This document shows positions 17,653-27,150 of a DNA stretch of 64,000 nt, one piece after another. The position numbers and the translations under genes are program-made. The notes under the pieces are model-generated. The model was not told the origin of the DNA. It searched no databases and saw only the letters and a list, made by a program, of their open reading frames with translations. Numbering within the stretch: the stretch's first letter is position 1; each line of letters starts with the position of its first letter. Origin of the DNA: Algoriphagus sp. PAP.12 (GTDB lineage Bacteria; Bacteroidota; Bacteroidia; Cytophagales; Cyclobacteriaceae); the NCBI RefSeq assembly GCF_026652115.1, contig NZ_JAPPSQ010000007.1, forward strand, positions 1-64,000, given 5' to 3'.

Positions 17653-18270
17653 GTGGAGAAACTTGATGAGGTCAATTTGGAGCAGCTGGTGAGTAAGATT
17701 TCCCAAGGGGATGAATCGGCTTTTGCCGAGTTATATGAGCTTTTTTCCACCAAGATTTACCATACTTCGAGAAAGATGAATCTTGAGCATGAAGAAGCCG
17801 AAGAAATCGTTCAAGAGGTTTTTTTGAAGATTTGGAAATATCGGGAAAGATTGGATCCAGAGCGATCAGTCAATGCTTATATGCTGGCCATCGTCAAATC
17901 TTTGGTCATAAAGAAAGTAAGAAAGGAAGCTCGATTTTTTGCTTTCCAAAAATACCAAATACCTATAGAAGAAGAGAAGAGCATAAGTGGTCCTGATGAA
18001 GATTTGATTTTTTCTGAATTTCACGGAATCTCTATGGATTTGATTGATCAGTTGCCACCTGCTCAAAAAGAGGTTTTTAAACTGAAACATATAGAAAATC
18101 AATCAGTTGAAGAGATTTCCCGAAAATTGAATGTTTCTCGTAGAACAGTTGAAAACCAGATTTTTCGATCCACAAAATCCTTGAAGGAAGGATTGAAAAA
18201 ATGGGAAATTGTTACAGTAAGTGTTTGGTTTTTAGGTTTTGAATATTTTGTTAAACATCTTGTTAAGTAA
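17653..18270 (+). CDS. ECF RNA polymerase sigma factor
   Basis: A GTG start is used. Region 2 spans about residues 22-90 (EEAEEIVQEVFLKIWKYR) and region 4 about 130-185 (LPPAQKEVFKLKHIE, then an HTH with VEEISRKLNVSRRTVENQI). Length and layout fit the Bacteroidota FecI-like group. An unusual hydrophobic C-terminal tail (VTVSVWFLGFEYFV) could associate with the membrane. It is followed by an anti-sigma FecR gene and a SusC with an STN domain, the standard trans-envelope switch in which substrate binding to SusC releases the sigma factor. Confidence 0.93.
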   Translation: MEKLDEVNLEQLVSKISQGDESAFAELYELFSTKIYHTSRKMNLEHEEAEEIVQEVFLKIWKYRERLDPERSVNAYMLAIVKSLVIKKVRKEARFFAFQKYQIPIEEEKSISGPDEDLIFSEFHGISMDLIDQLPPAQKEVFKLKHIENQSVEEISRKLNVSRRTVENQIFRSTKSLKEGLKKWEIVTVSVWFLGFEYFVKHLVK

Positions 18271-18378
18271 TTGTTAAGAATTATTATTTGGCGTTAACAA
18301 TTATTTTCCAAATATTTTTCTTTGGTTAATGAGTATAACCATGGCTCTGGATCTATATAGGGTAGAAACAAGCCCAAT

Positions 18379-19389
18379 ATGGACTACAAAAATAAGATCA
18401 AGGATTTTTACGAAGGAAAATTGAATCAAGAAGAGGTTCGTGAGTTTTTAAGGTTTCTGGAAAGTGCAGAAGCAGAAAAGGAATTGAACCGTGAGATTAT
18501 CCAATTATGGGTTTCTGATGTAAAGAATGAGCAAATCCAATGGGATCAGCAAAAGCTTTGGCATAAAATCATTTCAAAACGTAAAGAGGATTCTGAAAAG
18601 CAGATAAAGAAGAAGCCATTCCTTCGAAAGCTGGATAGTTCTACTTGGACCAAAGTAGCAGCGGCAGTATTGATCTTTGGTTTGGTCGCTTTCTATTTTT
18701 TAGAGAATCGTGTTAATCAAAATGTGCAGGAGTCTCCTTTGGTTGAGCAGCAGTTTATCACCAAATCCAACGCAAAAGGGAAAAAGACCAAAATTGTTTT
18801 AGAGGATGGTTCAGAAGTATATCTCAATTCTGAAAGTAGCATCCGATACCCCAATGACTTCAAAGAAAACCGGAATATTTCCCTCGAAGGGGAAGCCTAT
18901 TTTAGAGTAGCAAAAGACTCTATTCACCCTTTCACGGTCGATGCAAAAGGAGTGCTGACTACAGCTCTAGGGACTTCATTCAATATATCCACTTTTCATT
19001 CTGATGAGATGGTAACGGTGACCCTTTTGACTGGAAAAGTGAAACTCAATCAAGAAGGGAAGGATGGTTTCATAGAGTTAAACCCGGGAGAGGAATCTTT
19101 TCTGTCATCCTTTATTCCTGTTCTTGAAAAATACCAAGTCTCTGGGGTGGACAAGATTCTCTGGACTAAGGGGATTCTGAAGTTTCAAGACGCCTCTTTG
19201 TTCGAAATGAAAGAGATTTTAGAGAGATGGTACGGAGTCGAAATTTTCGTCAAAGGACAACCTAAAGAACTGAGAGCTTCTGGGGTATTTGACCCTCAAG
19301 AGTCGCTGGAAAATGTGCTAAAGGTCATGGGGGAAACCCTTGAATTTGAATTTGAGATGGAAGATCAGATGATCACAATCAATTTTTAA
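18379..19389 (+). CDS. FecR-family anti-sigma factor
   Basis: The cytoplasmic N-terminus (1-90) would hold the sigma factor; one membrane helix lies at residues 92-108; the periplasmic part has the FecR domain (KTKIVLEDGSEVYLNSESS; LEGEAYFRV; FTVDAKG) and a C-terminal secretin-like domain. It transmits the signal from the STN domain of the downstream SusC to the sigma factor encoded 108 bases upstream. Confidence 0.92.
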   Translation: MDYKNKIKDFYEGKLNQEEVREFLRFLESAEAEKELNREIIQLWVSDVKNEQIQWDQQKLWHKIISKRKEDSEKQIKKKPFLRKLDSSTWTKVAAAVLIFGLVAFYFLENRVNQNVQESPLVEQQFITKSNAKGKKTKIVLEDGSEVYLNSESSIRYPNDFKENRNISLEGEAYFRVAKDSIHPFTVDAKGVLTTALGTSFNISTFHSDEMVTVTLLTGKVKLNQEGKDGFIELNPGEESFLSSFIPVLEKYQVSGVDKILWTKGILKFQDASLFEMKEILERWYGVEIFVKGQPKELRASGVFDPQESLENVLKVMGETLEFEFEMEDQMITINF

Positions 19390-19510
19390 CTACTGCCTAT
19401 GTAAAAATAAGAAAGCAAAAAAACAGGAACGTACGGCAATACGCTCCTGTCAAATCAAAACAAATTAAATCCCTGACAAATCAGAATTGCGGTCTGGAGC
19501 CAGGGAACCG

Positions 19511-22500
19511 ATGTTTCAATCTATTCAATCCAAAAATATGCAAAAAATATTACCGTTAATAGTTATGTCTATTAAACTATTGGCCAGAGGAATAGCAGTT
19601 TTATGCTTGACTGTTACTCCACTTTTCGCAAATACTTCCAAAGCCCAAATCAAAGGGATAGATGAGGTAGTTGTAGAATTGAAAGAAGAACCAAAAACGC
19701 TTCTTCAGTTTTTTAAGGCCATCGAGAAAAATTCAGAATTCAAATTCTTCTACACAGAAGAGGCATTGAAGTATTCAGGTGAAATCGAATATCTCCAAGC
19801 TGGAAAGACTGTAGAAGAGCATTTGTACAATGTTGCCAAACAAACCAAATTGAGGTTTAAGCAGGTGAACAATACCATTAGTGTCATTGTTCAGGACGAT
19901 TCCAAAGTGAATTTGATTACCAAGGAAATCGCCGAAATAAGAATTTCTGGTGTGGTAAAAGATGAATTCGGAGAGCCTATTCCAGGTGTTTCAATCTTGG
20001 TAAAAGGAACAACGAAAGGAACTGTGACGGACTTAGACGGTGCTTACAGCCTGGAAGCTCCCCAAGGGCAGGTTTTGGTGTTTTCATTTATCGGTTATGA
20101 AACTCAGGAATTGGGTATAGGAGCCGCATCGGTCATGGATGTGACATTGAGACCAACTGCCAATGATTTGGAAGAAGTCGTAGTTGTTGGATATGGCCAG
20201 CAAAAGAAAGCTAACCTAACAGGTGCTGTGGACCAAGTTGATTCAGAGGTCTTCGAAAACCGTCCAATAACAAACGTTTCCCAAGGTCTTGTTGGGGTAA
20301 TTCCTAACCTTAACATCAAAATGTTGGATGGGAAACCAACTCAATCTCCTTCATACAATGTTCGTGGTACTACCTCAATTGGACAGCAAGGCAGCGCCTT
20401 GATCCTGATTGATGGAGTGGAAGGTGATCCAAGAATGCTCAATCCTAATGATATTGCGAGTGTTACTGTATTGAAAGATGCTGCTTCAGCTTCTATTTAT
20501 GGTGCCCGTGCAGCATTTGGGGTAGTTTTGATTACTACCAAATCAGCAGCAGAAGGAAAGACTTCAATCACTTATTCTTCCAATTTTTCAGCAAAATCGC
20601 CAACAGCTGTTCCGGATAATATCACTGAATCTTATCCTTGGGCAAAAAGCTTTAGCGATGCCTGGTCCAATTGGAATGACAATGGAAGAACCCCTACTTC
20701 CATTAACAAGACTTTGTCGTTTTCTCCTGAATATTTAGAAGAAATCAAAAGAAGATGGGAAGATCCATCGCTACCAAGAATCGAGGTAGATCCAGCAACA
20801 GGTCAATATCAATATTTTTACAGTACTGACTGGTATCAGCAATTGTACAAGGATAGCTTTTTTGCTCAGGATCATAATTTGACATTGACAGGTGGAGACA
20901 AAAAGACTACGTTCTATGTCAGTGGTAGATATAATGGTCAGGACGGATTGTTTAGATACAATACTGACACCTATGCAATGTATAACCTTCGGGCAAAAGG
21001 TACGATTCAACTGACTCCGTGGCTTCAGGTAGAAAACAATACTGAATATTCTCATATGACTTATCATCAGCCTCTTAACGTGGGTGAAGGAAGTGGTATC
21101 TGGAGAAATATGGCAGATGAAGGACACCCATTGGCACCTTTGACCAACCCTGATGGCTCACTTTCTTTCCCTGCAGCATATACAGTTGGTGATTATTACA
21201 TTGGAAAAAATGCTATCGATAATGTGCAGCGCTTCTTGAAAAACAGATTGGCTGCCAAAGCTGAATTGTTTGATAAAAAATTGACTCTTAACGGAAATTT
21301 CACTTTTCAAACAAGAGACAATAGGGCTTTCCAAAAGCGCGTGCAGGTTCCTTATAGCAGATATGAAGGTGTGACTGGTTATACCGGTACCAATACGAAT
21401 GATCTTCAGGACAGAAGAAATACCACGGAGTATTACGCTACAAACTTGTATGCGAACTATTTGAAGTCATTTAACAATACTCACAACCTAGGCTTGTTGT
21501 TGGGATTCAACTACGAGACTTCTGTTTATGAGAATTTGACTACCAGAAGAAATGGTATTGTTTATCCAGATGCAGAGGATATCAATTTGGCATTGGGACA
21601 AAGTATTGTTACCAATGGAGGTTATCAAAAATGGGCCATTGCCGGAACATTCTTCAGGGTAAACTATGATTACCAAGGAAAGTATTTGTTGGAAGTCAAT
21701 GGACGATATGATGGATCTTCTAAATTTCCAACCGAACAACAGTGGGCATTCTTTCCATCTGCATCAGTAGGGTGGGCCGTATCTGAGGAGAACTTCTGGG
21801 AAGTAAATCCAAAATTATTCTCGAATCTGAAAGTAAGAGCCTCTTATGGTTCTTTAGGGAATGGAAACATCCGTCCTTATTCATTTACAGAAAACTTCTC
21901 CATCTCTCAATTAGATAGAATTATCAATGGACAGCGTCCACAGTCTACAGGTATGCCAGGGGTAGTTCCTCAAGGTTTGACTTGGGAAACATCTACCACG
22001 GCCGATTTAGGTTTGGATTTTGGAATGCTTGAAAACAGACTTCAGTTTACGGGGGATTGGTACCGTCGCTGGACTTCTGATATGTTTACAAATGGTCCGA
22101 CTTTACCAGCAATTTATGGTACCACAGTTCCAAAAGGGAATTACGCGGACTTGGAGACAACTGGCTGGGAAGCCACTGTGACCTGGAGAGATGAATTCAC
22201 GATGGGGGAAAAACCTTTCAATTACAGCGTGAGACTTTCCATGTCTGATTACAAAGCTTATATCACCAAGTACAATAACGCTGAGAAAAACCTCACGGAT
22301 TATTATGAAGGTATGCGAATCGGAGAGATTTGGGGATATCAAGTTGAAGGGTTGTTCCGATCAGAAGAGGAGATTTTGAATTCACCGTCCCAATCCAATA
22401 TTCCAAATACCAATACTAGAAAGAACTATGTAGGGGACTTGAAGTTTAAAAACCTGGATGGAGATGATATTATCTACCATGGATTGAATAAAGTAGGTGA

Positions 22501-23077
22501 TTCTGGCGATAAGACCATTATTGGCAATTCGGAGCCTCGATATACTTATGGAGTTAATTTAAATGCTGAATGGAATGGTTTCTTTATCGGGGCATTTTTC
22601 CAAGGCGTCTTGAAACAAGATTGGTATCCATTTGGAGAGTCTCGTTTCTGGGGACAGTATAACAGACCTTACAACCAATATCCAAGCTGGCATGAAGAGA
22701 ATATGTTCCGAGAGGAATTGGGAAATTTTGATGCCTATCTTCCTAGGTTAGTCGGTTATATTGCTTTAGGAAACAGGGTGCTAAGTACTCCGAATGACCG
22801 ATACCTTCAAAACGTTGCTTACGTGAGATTGAGAAACTTGCAAATCGGCTATACACTTCCAAAGCACCTAACAGAGAAAATCCATGCAACTGATGTGAAA
22901 TTCTATGTGTCTGGAGAGAATCTTTGGACTTGGTCGCCTTTATACAAATGGACTAGAGATACAGATGTAACTAGTATCTATGGCTCTGACCGTGACTTAA
23001 GTGGTGGTACCAGTGGCGATGGATATAACTATCCTATGCTAAAAGCATTCTCAGCTGGACTAACCGTTAATTTCTAA
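19511..23077 (+). CDS. SusC/RagA TonB-linked outer-membrane transporter with STN domain
   Basis: ATG at 19511 precedes the signal sequence (which ends near TSKAQ); another ATG at 19538 is also possible. In order: STN signalling domain (about 60-125), carboxypeptidase-regulatory-like repeat (ISGVVKDEFGEPIPGVSILV), plug domain beginning with VVVVGYGQQKKANLTGAV, and a large beta barrel ending in aromatic SAGLTVNF. It imports a nutrient across the outer membrane with TonB energy. The STN domain links it to the FecR/sigma pair upstream. Substrate unknown; the neighbouring phosphodiesterase-type enzymes hint at a phosphate-ester compound. Confidence 0.94.
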   Translation: MFQSIQSKNMQKILPLIVMSIKLLARGIAVLCLTVTPLFANTSKAQIKGIDEVVVELKEEPKTLLQFFKAIEKNSEFKFFYTEEALKYSGEIEYLQAGKTVEEHLYNVAKQTKLRFKQVNNTISVIVQDDSKVNLITKEIAEIRISGVVKDEFGEPIPGVSILVKGTTKGTVTDLDGAYSLEAPQGQVLVFSFIGYETQELGIGAASVMDVTLRPTANDLEEVVVVGYGQQKKANLTGAVDQVDSEVFENRPITNVSQGLVGVIPNLNIKMLDGKPTQSPSYNVRGTTSIGQQGSALILIDGVEGDPRMLNPNDIASVTVLKDAASASIYGARAAFGVVLITTKSAAEGKTSITYSSNFSAKSPTAVPDNITESYPWAKSFSDAWSNWNDNGRTPTSINKTLSFSPEYLEEIKRRWEDPSLPRIEVDPATGQYQYFYSTDWYQQLYKDSFFAQDHNLTLTGGDKKTTFYVSGRYNGQDGLFRYNTDTYAMYNLRAKGTIQLTPWLQVENNTEYSHMTYHQPLNVGEGSGIWRNMADEGHPLAPLTNPDGSLSFPAAYTVGDYYIGKNAIDNVQRFLKNRLAAKAELFDKKLTLNGNFTFQTRDNRAFQKRVQVPYSRYEGVTGYTGTNTNDLQDRRNTTEYYATNLYANYLKSFNNTHNLGLLLGFNYETSVYENLTTRRNGIVYPDAEDINLALGQSIVTNGGYQKWAIAGTFFRVNYDYQGKYLLEVNGRYDGSSKFPTEQQWAFFPSASVGWAVSEENFWEVNPKLFSNLKVRASYGSLGNGNIRPYSFTENFSISQLDRIINGQRPQSTGMPGVVPQGLTWETSTTADLGLDFGMLENRLQFTGDWYRRWTSDMFTNGPTLPAIYGTTVPKGNYADLETTGWEATVTWRDEFTMGEKPFNYSVRLSMSDYKAYITKYNNAEKNLTDYYEGMRIGEIWGYQVEGLFRSEEEILNSPSQSNIPNTNTRKNYVGDLKFKNLDGDDIIYHGLNKVGDSGDKTIIGNSEPRYTYGVNLNAEWNGFFIGAFFQGVLKQDWYPFGESRFWGQYNRPYNQYPSWHEENMFREELGNFDAYLPRLVGYIALGNRVLSTPNDRYLQNVAYVRLRNLQIGYTLPKHLTEKIHATDVKFYVSGENLWTWSPLYKWTRDTDVTSIYGSDRDLSGGTSGDGYNYPMLKAFSAGLTVNF

Positions 23078-23088
23078 TCTGAACTATC

Positions 23089-24855
23089 ATGAAACTATTT
23101 CATTATATACTTTCAATTTTACTGATTGCTGCTGTCACATCTTGTAATCTGGATGAATTTCCAGTAGATACAGCAGATAATCAGGCTATTTTCGGTTCAG
23201 CAAGCGGGCTGGAGCTTTATAGCAATTCCTTCTACAATATCTTGCCAGGAACCGATGTTGGTGTTTTCCAAGGAGATGACAATTCTGATTTGGTAGCAAG
23301 AAATGGTGTGGATACCTATTTGGCTGTAAATGCATTGAGTCCTGTTACCAGTTCTGGTTGGTCTTGGTCTGCTTTGAGAAATATTAATTATTTCATCGAA
23401 AATGCAGAAAATAGCCCAGTAGCTGAAAAGGATCACTATATCGGAACGGCTAGATTTTTCAGGGCCTTATTCTATTTTGATAAGGTAAAGCGCTTTGGAG
23501 ATGTACCATGGATAGATCGTACCATTGATATCGCTGATAGCTTGACGCTTTATGGTGGTAGAGATGATCGTTTTGAAGTGATGGAAAAGGTTTTGGAGGA
23601 TTTGGATTTTGCCATTGAAAATATAAGCTTAACCTCAGATGCTTCTTCTACCAGAATCACCAAAAATGTAGCAAGAGCCTATAAAACTAGAATTGCTCTT
23701 TTTGAGGCTTCTTTTAGAAAATACCATACTGAATACGGCATGCAAGGAACAGCAAATGCATGGTATGAAGAAGTTGTAAATACAGCCAATGAAATCACTG
23801 GGTTTACTCTTCATAAGGGTGCGAATAATGAGCTTTCCTATAGGGAAATGTTCATTGCAAAAACTCCTTATGCTGATGAGACAATTTTAGCTGTTGCCTT
23901 GGATGCAAGTTTACAGGTTTTCAGTTCTGCCAATCGTCGATTTATCAGTCCAACTTATGGGAACAGACCTAGCCTTACCAGAGGGTTTGTAAACACCTAT
24001 CTCAATTTGGACGGGACTCCATTTACTTCTGATGCTGGATATCAAAATACGCCTTTTGTAGATGAGGTGAAAAATAGGGATTTGAGGCTGAAGCAGACGG
24101 TGAGATTGGGTGATTATCATCGGACCGAAAACGGTGTTTCTGTAGTTGCTCCACCTAATTTTACCCAGACATTTACTGGCTATCAACCGATAAAGTGGTG
24201 TTACGATGAGCGTTTTCCATATGATGATGAAAGCCGAAATGACAATGCTCATATTATCATGAGGTTTGCTGAAGTATTGCTGAACAAAGCCGAAGCTTTG
24301 GCTGAATTGGGAGCAATGACTCCTGGTGATTGGTCAGAAACAATTGGTGCTTTGCGAGAAAGAGCTGGAATTACCGGTTCAACCTTGACTACTGTACCCT
24401 CCGAAGCAGATCCATATCTCGTTGATTATTATTTAGGTAAATTCACTGATCCTATTCTTTTGGAAGTGATCCGAGAAAGAGCAGTTGAAATGGTGTTCGA
24501 AGGACTACGACCGGATGATTTGAGAAGATGGCATATCGGAGAGCTTTTCGAACAGGCTCCAATGAATGGAATGTATGTACCTGCTTTGGGTGAGTATGAT
24601 CTCAACGAAGATGGTGTGATGGATGTCTATTTCTATCAAGGGGATAGACCTGAGTCCTCTAATCCTGCGATAGCTTTTGTGGATGTTACTCCTTCGTCAG
24701 CAGCAGGGAGGATTCAACTTTCCAATGGTACCTCAGGTGAGGTTCTTTGGAATCCTGGAGCTCGTGAATGGTTGGATAAAAAGTATCTTTATCCTATACC
24801 TGAAAATGACAGAATCATGAATCCAAACTTGGGCCAAAACCCAGGTTGGGAATAA
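23089..24855 (+). CDS. SusD/RagB outer-membrane nutrient-binding lipoprotein
   Basis: A lipoprotein signal ends AAVTSC at residue 19. The helical SusD TPR-like core is present (ARFFRALFYFDKVKRFGDVPW), as is the C-terminal ERAVEMVFEGLRPDDLRRW motif typical of the family, and the end reads NPNLGQNPGWE. It forms the surface lid of the SusC transporter encoded 11 bases upstream. The length (588 aa) is normal. Confidence 0.94.
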   Translation: MKLFHYILSILLIAAVTSCNLDEFPVDTADNQAIFGSASGLELYSNSFYNILPGTDVGVFQGDDNSDLVARNGVDTYLAVNALSPVTSSGWSWSALRNINYFIENAENSPVAEKDHYIGTARFFRALFYFDKVKRFGDVPWIDRTIDIADSLTLYGGRDDRFEVMEKVLEDLDFAIENISLTSDASSTRITKNVARAYKTRIALFEASFRKYHTEYGMQGTANAWYEEVVNTANEITGFTLHKGANNELSYREMFIAKTPYADETILAVALDASLQVFSSANRRFISPTYGNRPSLTRGFVNTYLNLDGTPFTSDAGYQNTPFVDEVKNRDLRLKQTVRLGDYHRTENGVSVVAPPNFTQTFTGYQPIKWCYDERFPYDDESRNDNAHIIMRFAEVLLNKAEALAELGAMTPGDWSETIGALRERAGITGSTLTTVPSEADPYLVDYYLGKFTDPILLEVIRERAVEMVFEGLRPDDLRRWHIGELFEQAPMNGMYVPALGEYDLNEDGVMDVYFYQGDRPESSNPAIAFVDVTPSSAAGRIQLSNGTSGEVLWNPGAREWLDKKYLYPIPENDRIMNPNLGQNPGWE

Positions 24856-24868
24856 ACAGAATTAAATT

Positions 24869-24897
24869 GATCTCCAGATTTATTTTCTGGGGATCTT
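24869..24897 (+). terminator. Hairpin after susD
   Basis: GATCTCCAGA pairs with TCTGGGGATC (one mismatch) around TTTATTT, followed by a short T-rich stretch. It lies between susD and the nuclease/phosphatase-family gene and may cause partial termination or protect the 3' end. Confidence 0.45.
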
Positions 24898-24910
24898 TAT
24901 ATTGACAATT

Positions 24911-25753
24911 ATGAAAAAACAACTCTTAACATTATTTGTATTCTTGATATCCATTACTGCTTATGCACAAGGTTCTGAGGATATCAAAGTCTCAAGTTTT
25001 AATTTGAGAATGGATACACCCCGTGATAGCATTAATGCTTGGCCGAACCGAAAAGAAATGGTCAAATCATTGATCCAGTATCACGATTTTGACATAATCG
25101 GAACTCAGGAAGGCTTTATTCATCAATTGACAGATTTGATGGAGATGCCTGGATTTGCCTTTATCGGAGCAGGACGAGATGATGGAAAGCAGGGTGGCGA
25201 ACATTCTGCTATCATTTATAAAACTGATCGATTCAAAGTGCTTGAATCTGGAGATTTTTGGTTGAGAGAAAATCCAGATGAACCAGGATTGGGTTGGGAT
25301 GCGACTTGTTGCAATCGAATAGCTTCTTGGGGGCTTTTAAAGGACTTGAAAAATGGAAATGAGTTCTATGTATTCAATGCTCATTTTGATCATCAAGGGG
25401 TAGTTGCAAGGAAAGAATCTGGAAAGTTGATGGTGAAAAAAATGAAAGAAATCGCCAAAGGAAAACCAGTCATATGTACAGGTGATTTTAACTCCACACC
25501 TGATACGGAGCAGATTATTGGATTGTCCCAGTTTCTGAATGACTCGTATGAAGTTTCAAAAATGAAGCCTTATGGGCCGGTTGGAACTACCAATGCATTT
25601 GTTTTTACGGCACCCATGAAAAACAGAATTGACTATGTTTTTGTAAGTGATGATTTTGAAGTATCCAAATATGCAGTATTGACGGACGCTTTGAATCAGC
25701 GCTATCCTTCTGATCATTTGCCTGTTGTTGCGACTGTCAATTTCAAAAAATAA
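24911..25753 (+). CDS. Exported endonuclease/exonuclease/phosphatase-family protein
   Basis: ATG at 24911 opens a signal peptide ending AYAQG. Family motifs are present in order: SFNLRMDTP, GTQEG, a central NAHFDHQG, GDFNSTPD and the terminal YPSDHLPVVA, giving the metal and catalytic His/Asp set of the EEP fold. Members cleave phosphodiester or phosphomonoester bonds in nucleic acids, lipids or inositol phosphates; the export signal rules out DNA repair. It follows susD by 55 bases and probably works on material bound or released by the SusCD system (inference). Confidence 0.88.
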   Translation: MKKQLLTLFVFLISITAYAQGSEDIKVSSFNLRMDTPRDSINAWPNRKEMVKSLIQYHDFDIIGTQEGFIHQLTDLMEMPGFAFIGAGRDDGKQGGEHSAIIYKTDRFKVLESGDFWLRENPDEPGLGWDATCCNRIASWGLLKDLKNGNEFYVFNAHFDHQGVVARKESGKLMVKKMKEIAKGKPVICTGDFNSTPDTEQIIGLSQFLNDSYEVSKMKPYGPVGTTNAFVFTAPMKNRIDYVFVSDDFEVSKYAVLTDALNQRYPSDHLPVVATVNFKK

Positions 25754-25804
25754 AAAGTCAACATTATAAAATTTCTGAATGAGTGTTCAGTAGATTTTCA
25801 ATCT

Positions 25805-25831
25805 AAGCCCGGTTCTGCTGGGCTTTTTTAT
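25805..25831. terminator. Bidirectional terminator
   Basis: AAGCCC at 25805-25810 pairs with GGGCTT at 25820-25825 and is followed by T residues on the plus strand. It separates the two convergent genes; the minus-strand gene ends within it. Confidence 0.7.
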
Positions 25832-26646
25832 GGTTTTTCTAGTTCTGGATTTTTCAAATATTCCCGCAAATCCTTGGGGTGATCTGTTTGCAAAGCATTG
25901 ACACCTTTTTTGATGCAAGATGCCCAGATTTCTGGAGATTCATTAGGGGATTGAATGTCAATCCAGATTTCCTTTCCCAAGAATTGGGCTGCTTGAATCA
26001 TCTCTGGTGTGTAGTCTTGGCATTTTCCATCGAAGTAATCTACATCAGTTTCGCTGATGAAATCTTTCAGGCTTTCTATGTCCTGAACAGAATCGGGTAG
26101 GCTCATCATCAATGGGACATTTGGAGCTGTTTTTCCCCAATCTTTTTGTTGCAAAGGATGGTTTACATACACCAAGATTTGATCATCCATTCCGAATTTC
26201 TGGATCAGTTTCCATGTTTTTTGAACATCCGCTGTTTTAAAATCCAAGTAGATCTTCACCCTTCCCTTGCTGATTTTTAGGACTTCTTCAAAAGTGGGAA
26301 TTCTATACTCTTTGTTAAGTTTACCTTGATGGAACAATGGCATGTTCTGAAGTTCTTTCAGATCGTAATCACCAAAATCTCCTTGAATTCCGGTCATCCG
26401 ATCTAAGCTGCCATCATGAAAAACAGCAAGGTAGCCGTCCTTTGTAGTCCTTAAATCCACTTCAATGTAATCGACTCCAATTTCTATTGCTTCTTCGAAA
26501 GCCTGAATTGTATTTTCTGGCAATTCGGTATGAGCACCCCTGTGAGCTATTACTTTGATTTTTTGAATTGAGTTTTCTGAAAAAATGAGAGGTGAATACC
26601 CTTTCAAAATGCTAATAAACAAGGAGAAATAAAGGATCATATTCAT
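25828..26646 (-). CDS. Glycerophosphodiester phosphodiesterase family protein
   Basis: GDPD motifs are clear: HRGAHTELPENTIQAF near the N-terminus, then YIEVDLRTTKDG and FHDGSLDRMTG, with the catalytic His pair and metal-binding Glu/Asp. ATG at 26646 is preferred because it opens a signal-like sequence (MILYFSLFISIL); an in-frame ATG at 26691 is possible. It hydrolyses glycerophosphodiesters to glycerol-3-phosphate and an alcohol, probably outside the cytoplasm. It is convergent with the EEP-family gene, so both phosphodiesterase-like enzymes flank the same terminator. Confidence 0.88.
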   Translation of the reverse strand: MNMILYFSLFISILKGYSPLIFSENSIQKIKVIAHRGAHTELPENTIQAFEEAIEIGVDYIEVDLRTTKDGYLAVFHDGSLDRMTGIQGDFGDYDLKELQNMPLFHQGKLNKEYRIPTFEEVLKISKGRVKIYLDFKTADVQKTWKLIQKFGMDDQILVYVNHPLQQKDWGKTAPNVPLMMSLPDSVQDIESLKDFISETDVDYFDGKCQDYTPEMIQAAQFLGKEIWIDIQSPNESPEIWASCIKKGVNALQTDHPKDLREYLKNPELEKP

Positions 26647-26800
26647 ACTATACAAACTACCTGCTTGAGGATTGAATGGGCTAATGATCATTTCTATTAA
26701 TTAAGAAGATTACAGATTGTGGAAAATAAACACCTCCAACTACCAATTTTCTGATTACTTTTGGCCCTCTCGTTCTTTGGTTCAATTATAAAATCAAAGC

Positions 26801-26980
26801 CGTTGTCGGTTTCCCTTAACGGGAATTAATAAGGAACCATGTGAAAATCATGGACTGTCGCGCAACTGTAACCCTGTTCCGAATTTTCGGAAACAAGCTT
26901 TTTTCAAAAATGCCATTGTTTGCATCCTGCAAATGAGAAGGCGGAAAAGGTCAGGGAAGTCAGGAGACTTGCCACAACGC
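26801..26980 (+). ncRNA. Cobalamin riboswitch
   Basis: Conserved pieces appear in order: outer stem CGTTGTCGG / CCACAACG, a GGGAATTAATAAGGAACC-type region, the core GTCGCGCAACTGTAACCC, and the B12 box GAAGTCAGGAGACTTGCC. It lies 170 bases upstream of metE, the B12-independent methionine synthase, the classic target: cobalamin binding turns metE off so that a B12-dependent enzyme can take over. A small TTCCAT/ATGGAA hairpin (27034-27051) between aptamer and gene may be part of the expression platform. Confidence 0.93.
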
Positions 26981-27150
26981 ATTGACATTGCTTTCGCGAT
27001 TTGAAGTTTTTGTCAGGCATTGAACTCTATCTTTTCCATTTTTTCATGGAATAAGTGCGTCCAATTCTGTCCTCCTTCTTTTCATGTAAGCAATTGATTT
27101 TTCCATTCTGACGAGTGTTAATCAATTTTCTAAATTTTAATGCTTACATC

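Noticed and set aside
27115..27150. Upstream GTG start for metE
   Set aside because: The extra 12 residues are not part of MetE; the family begins at the ATG at 27151.
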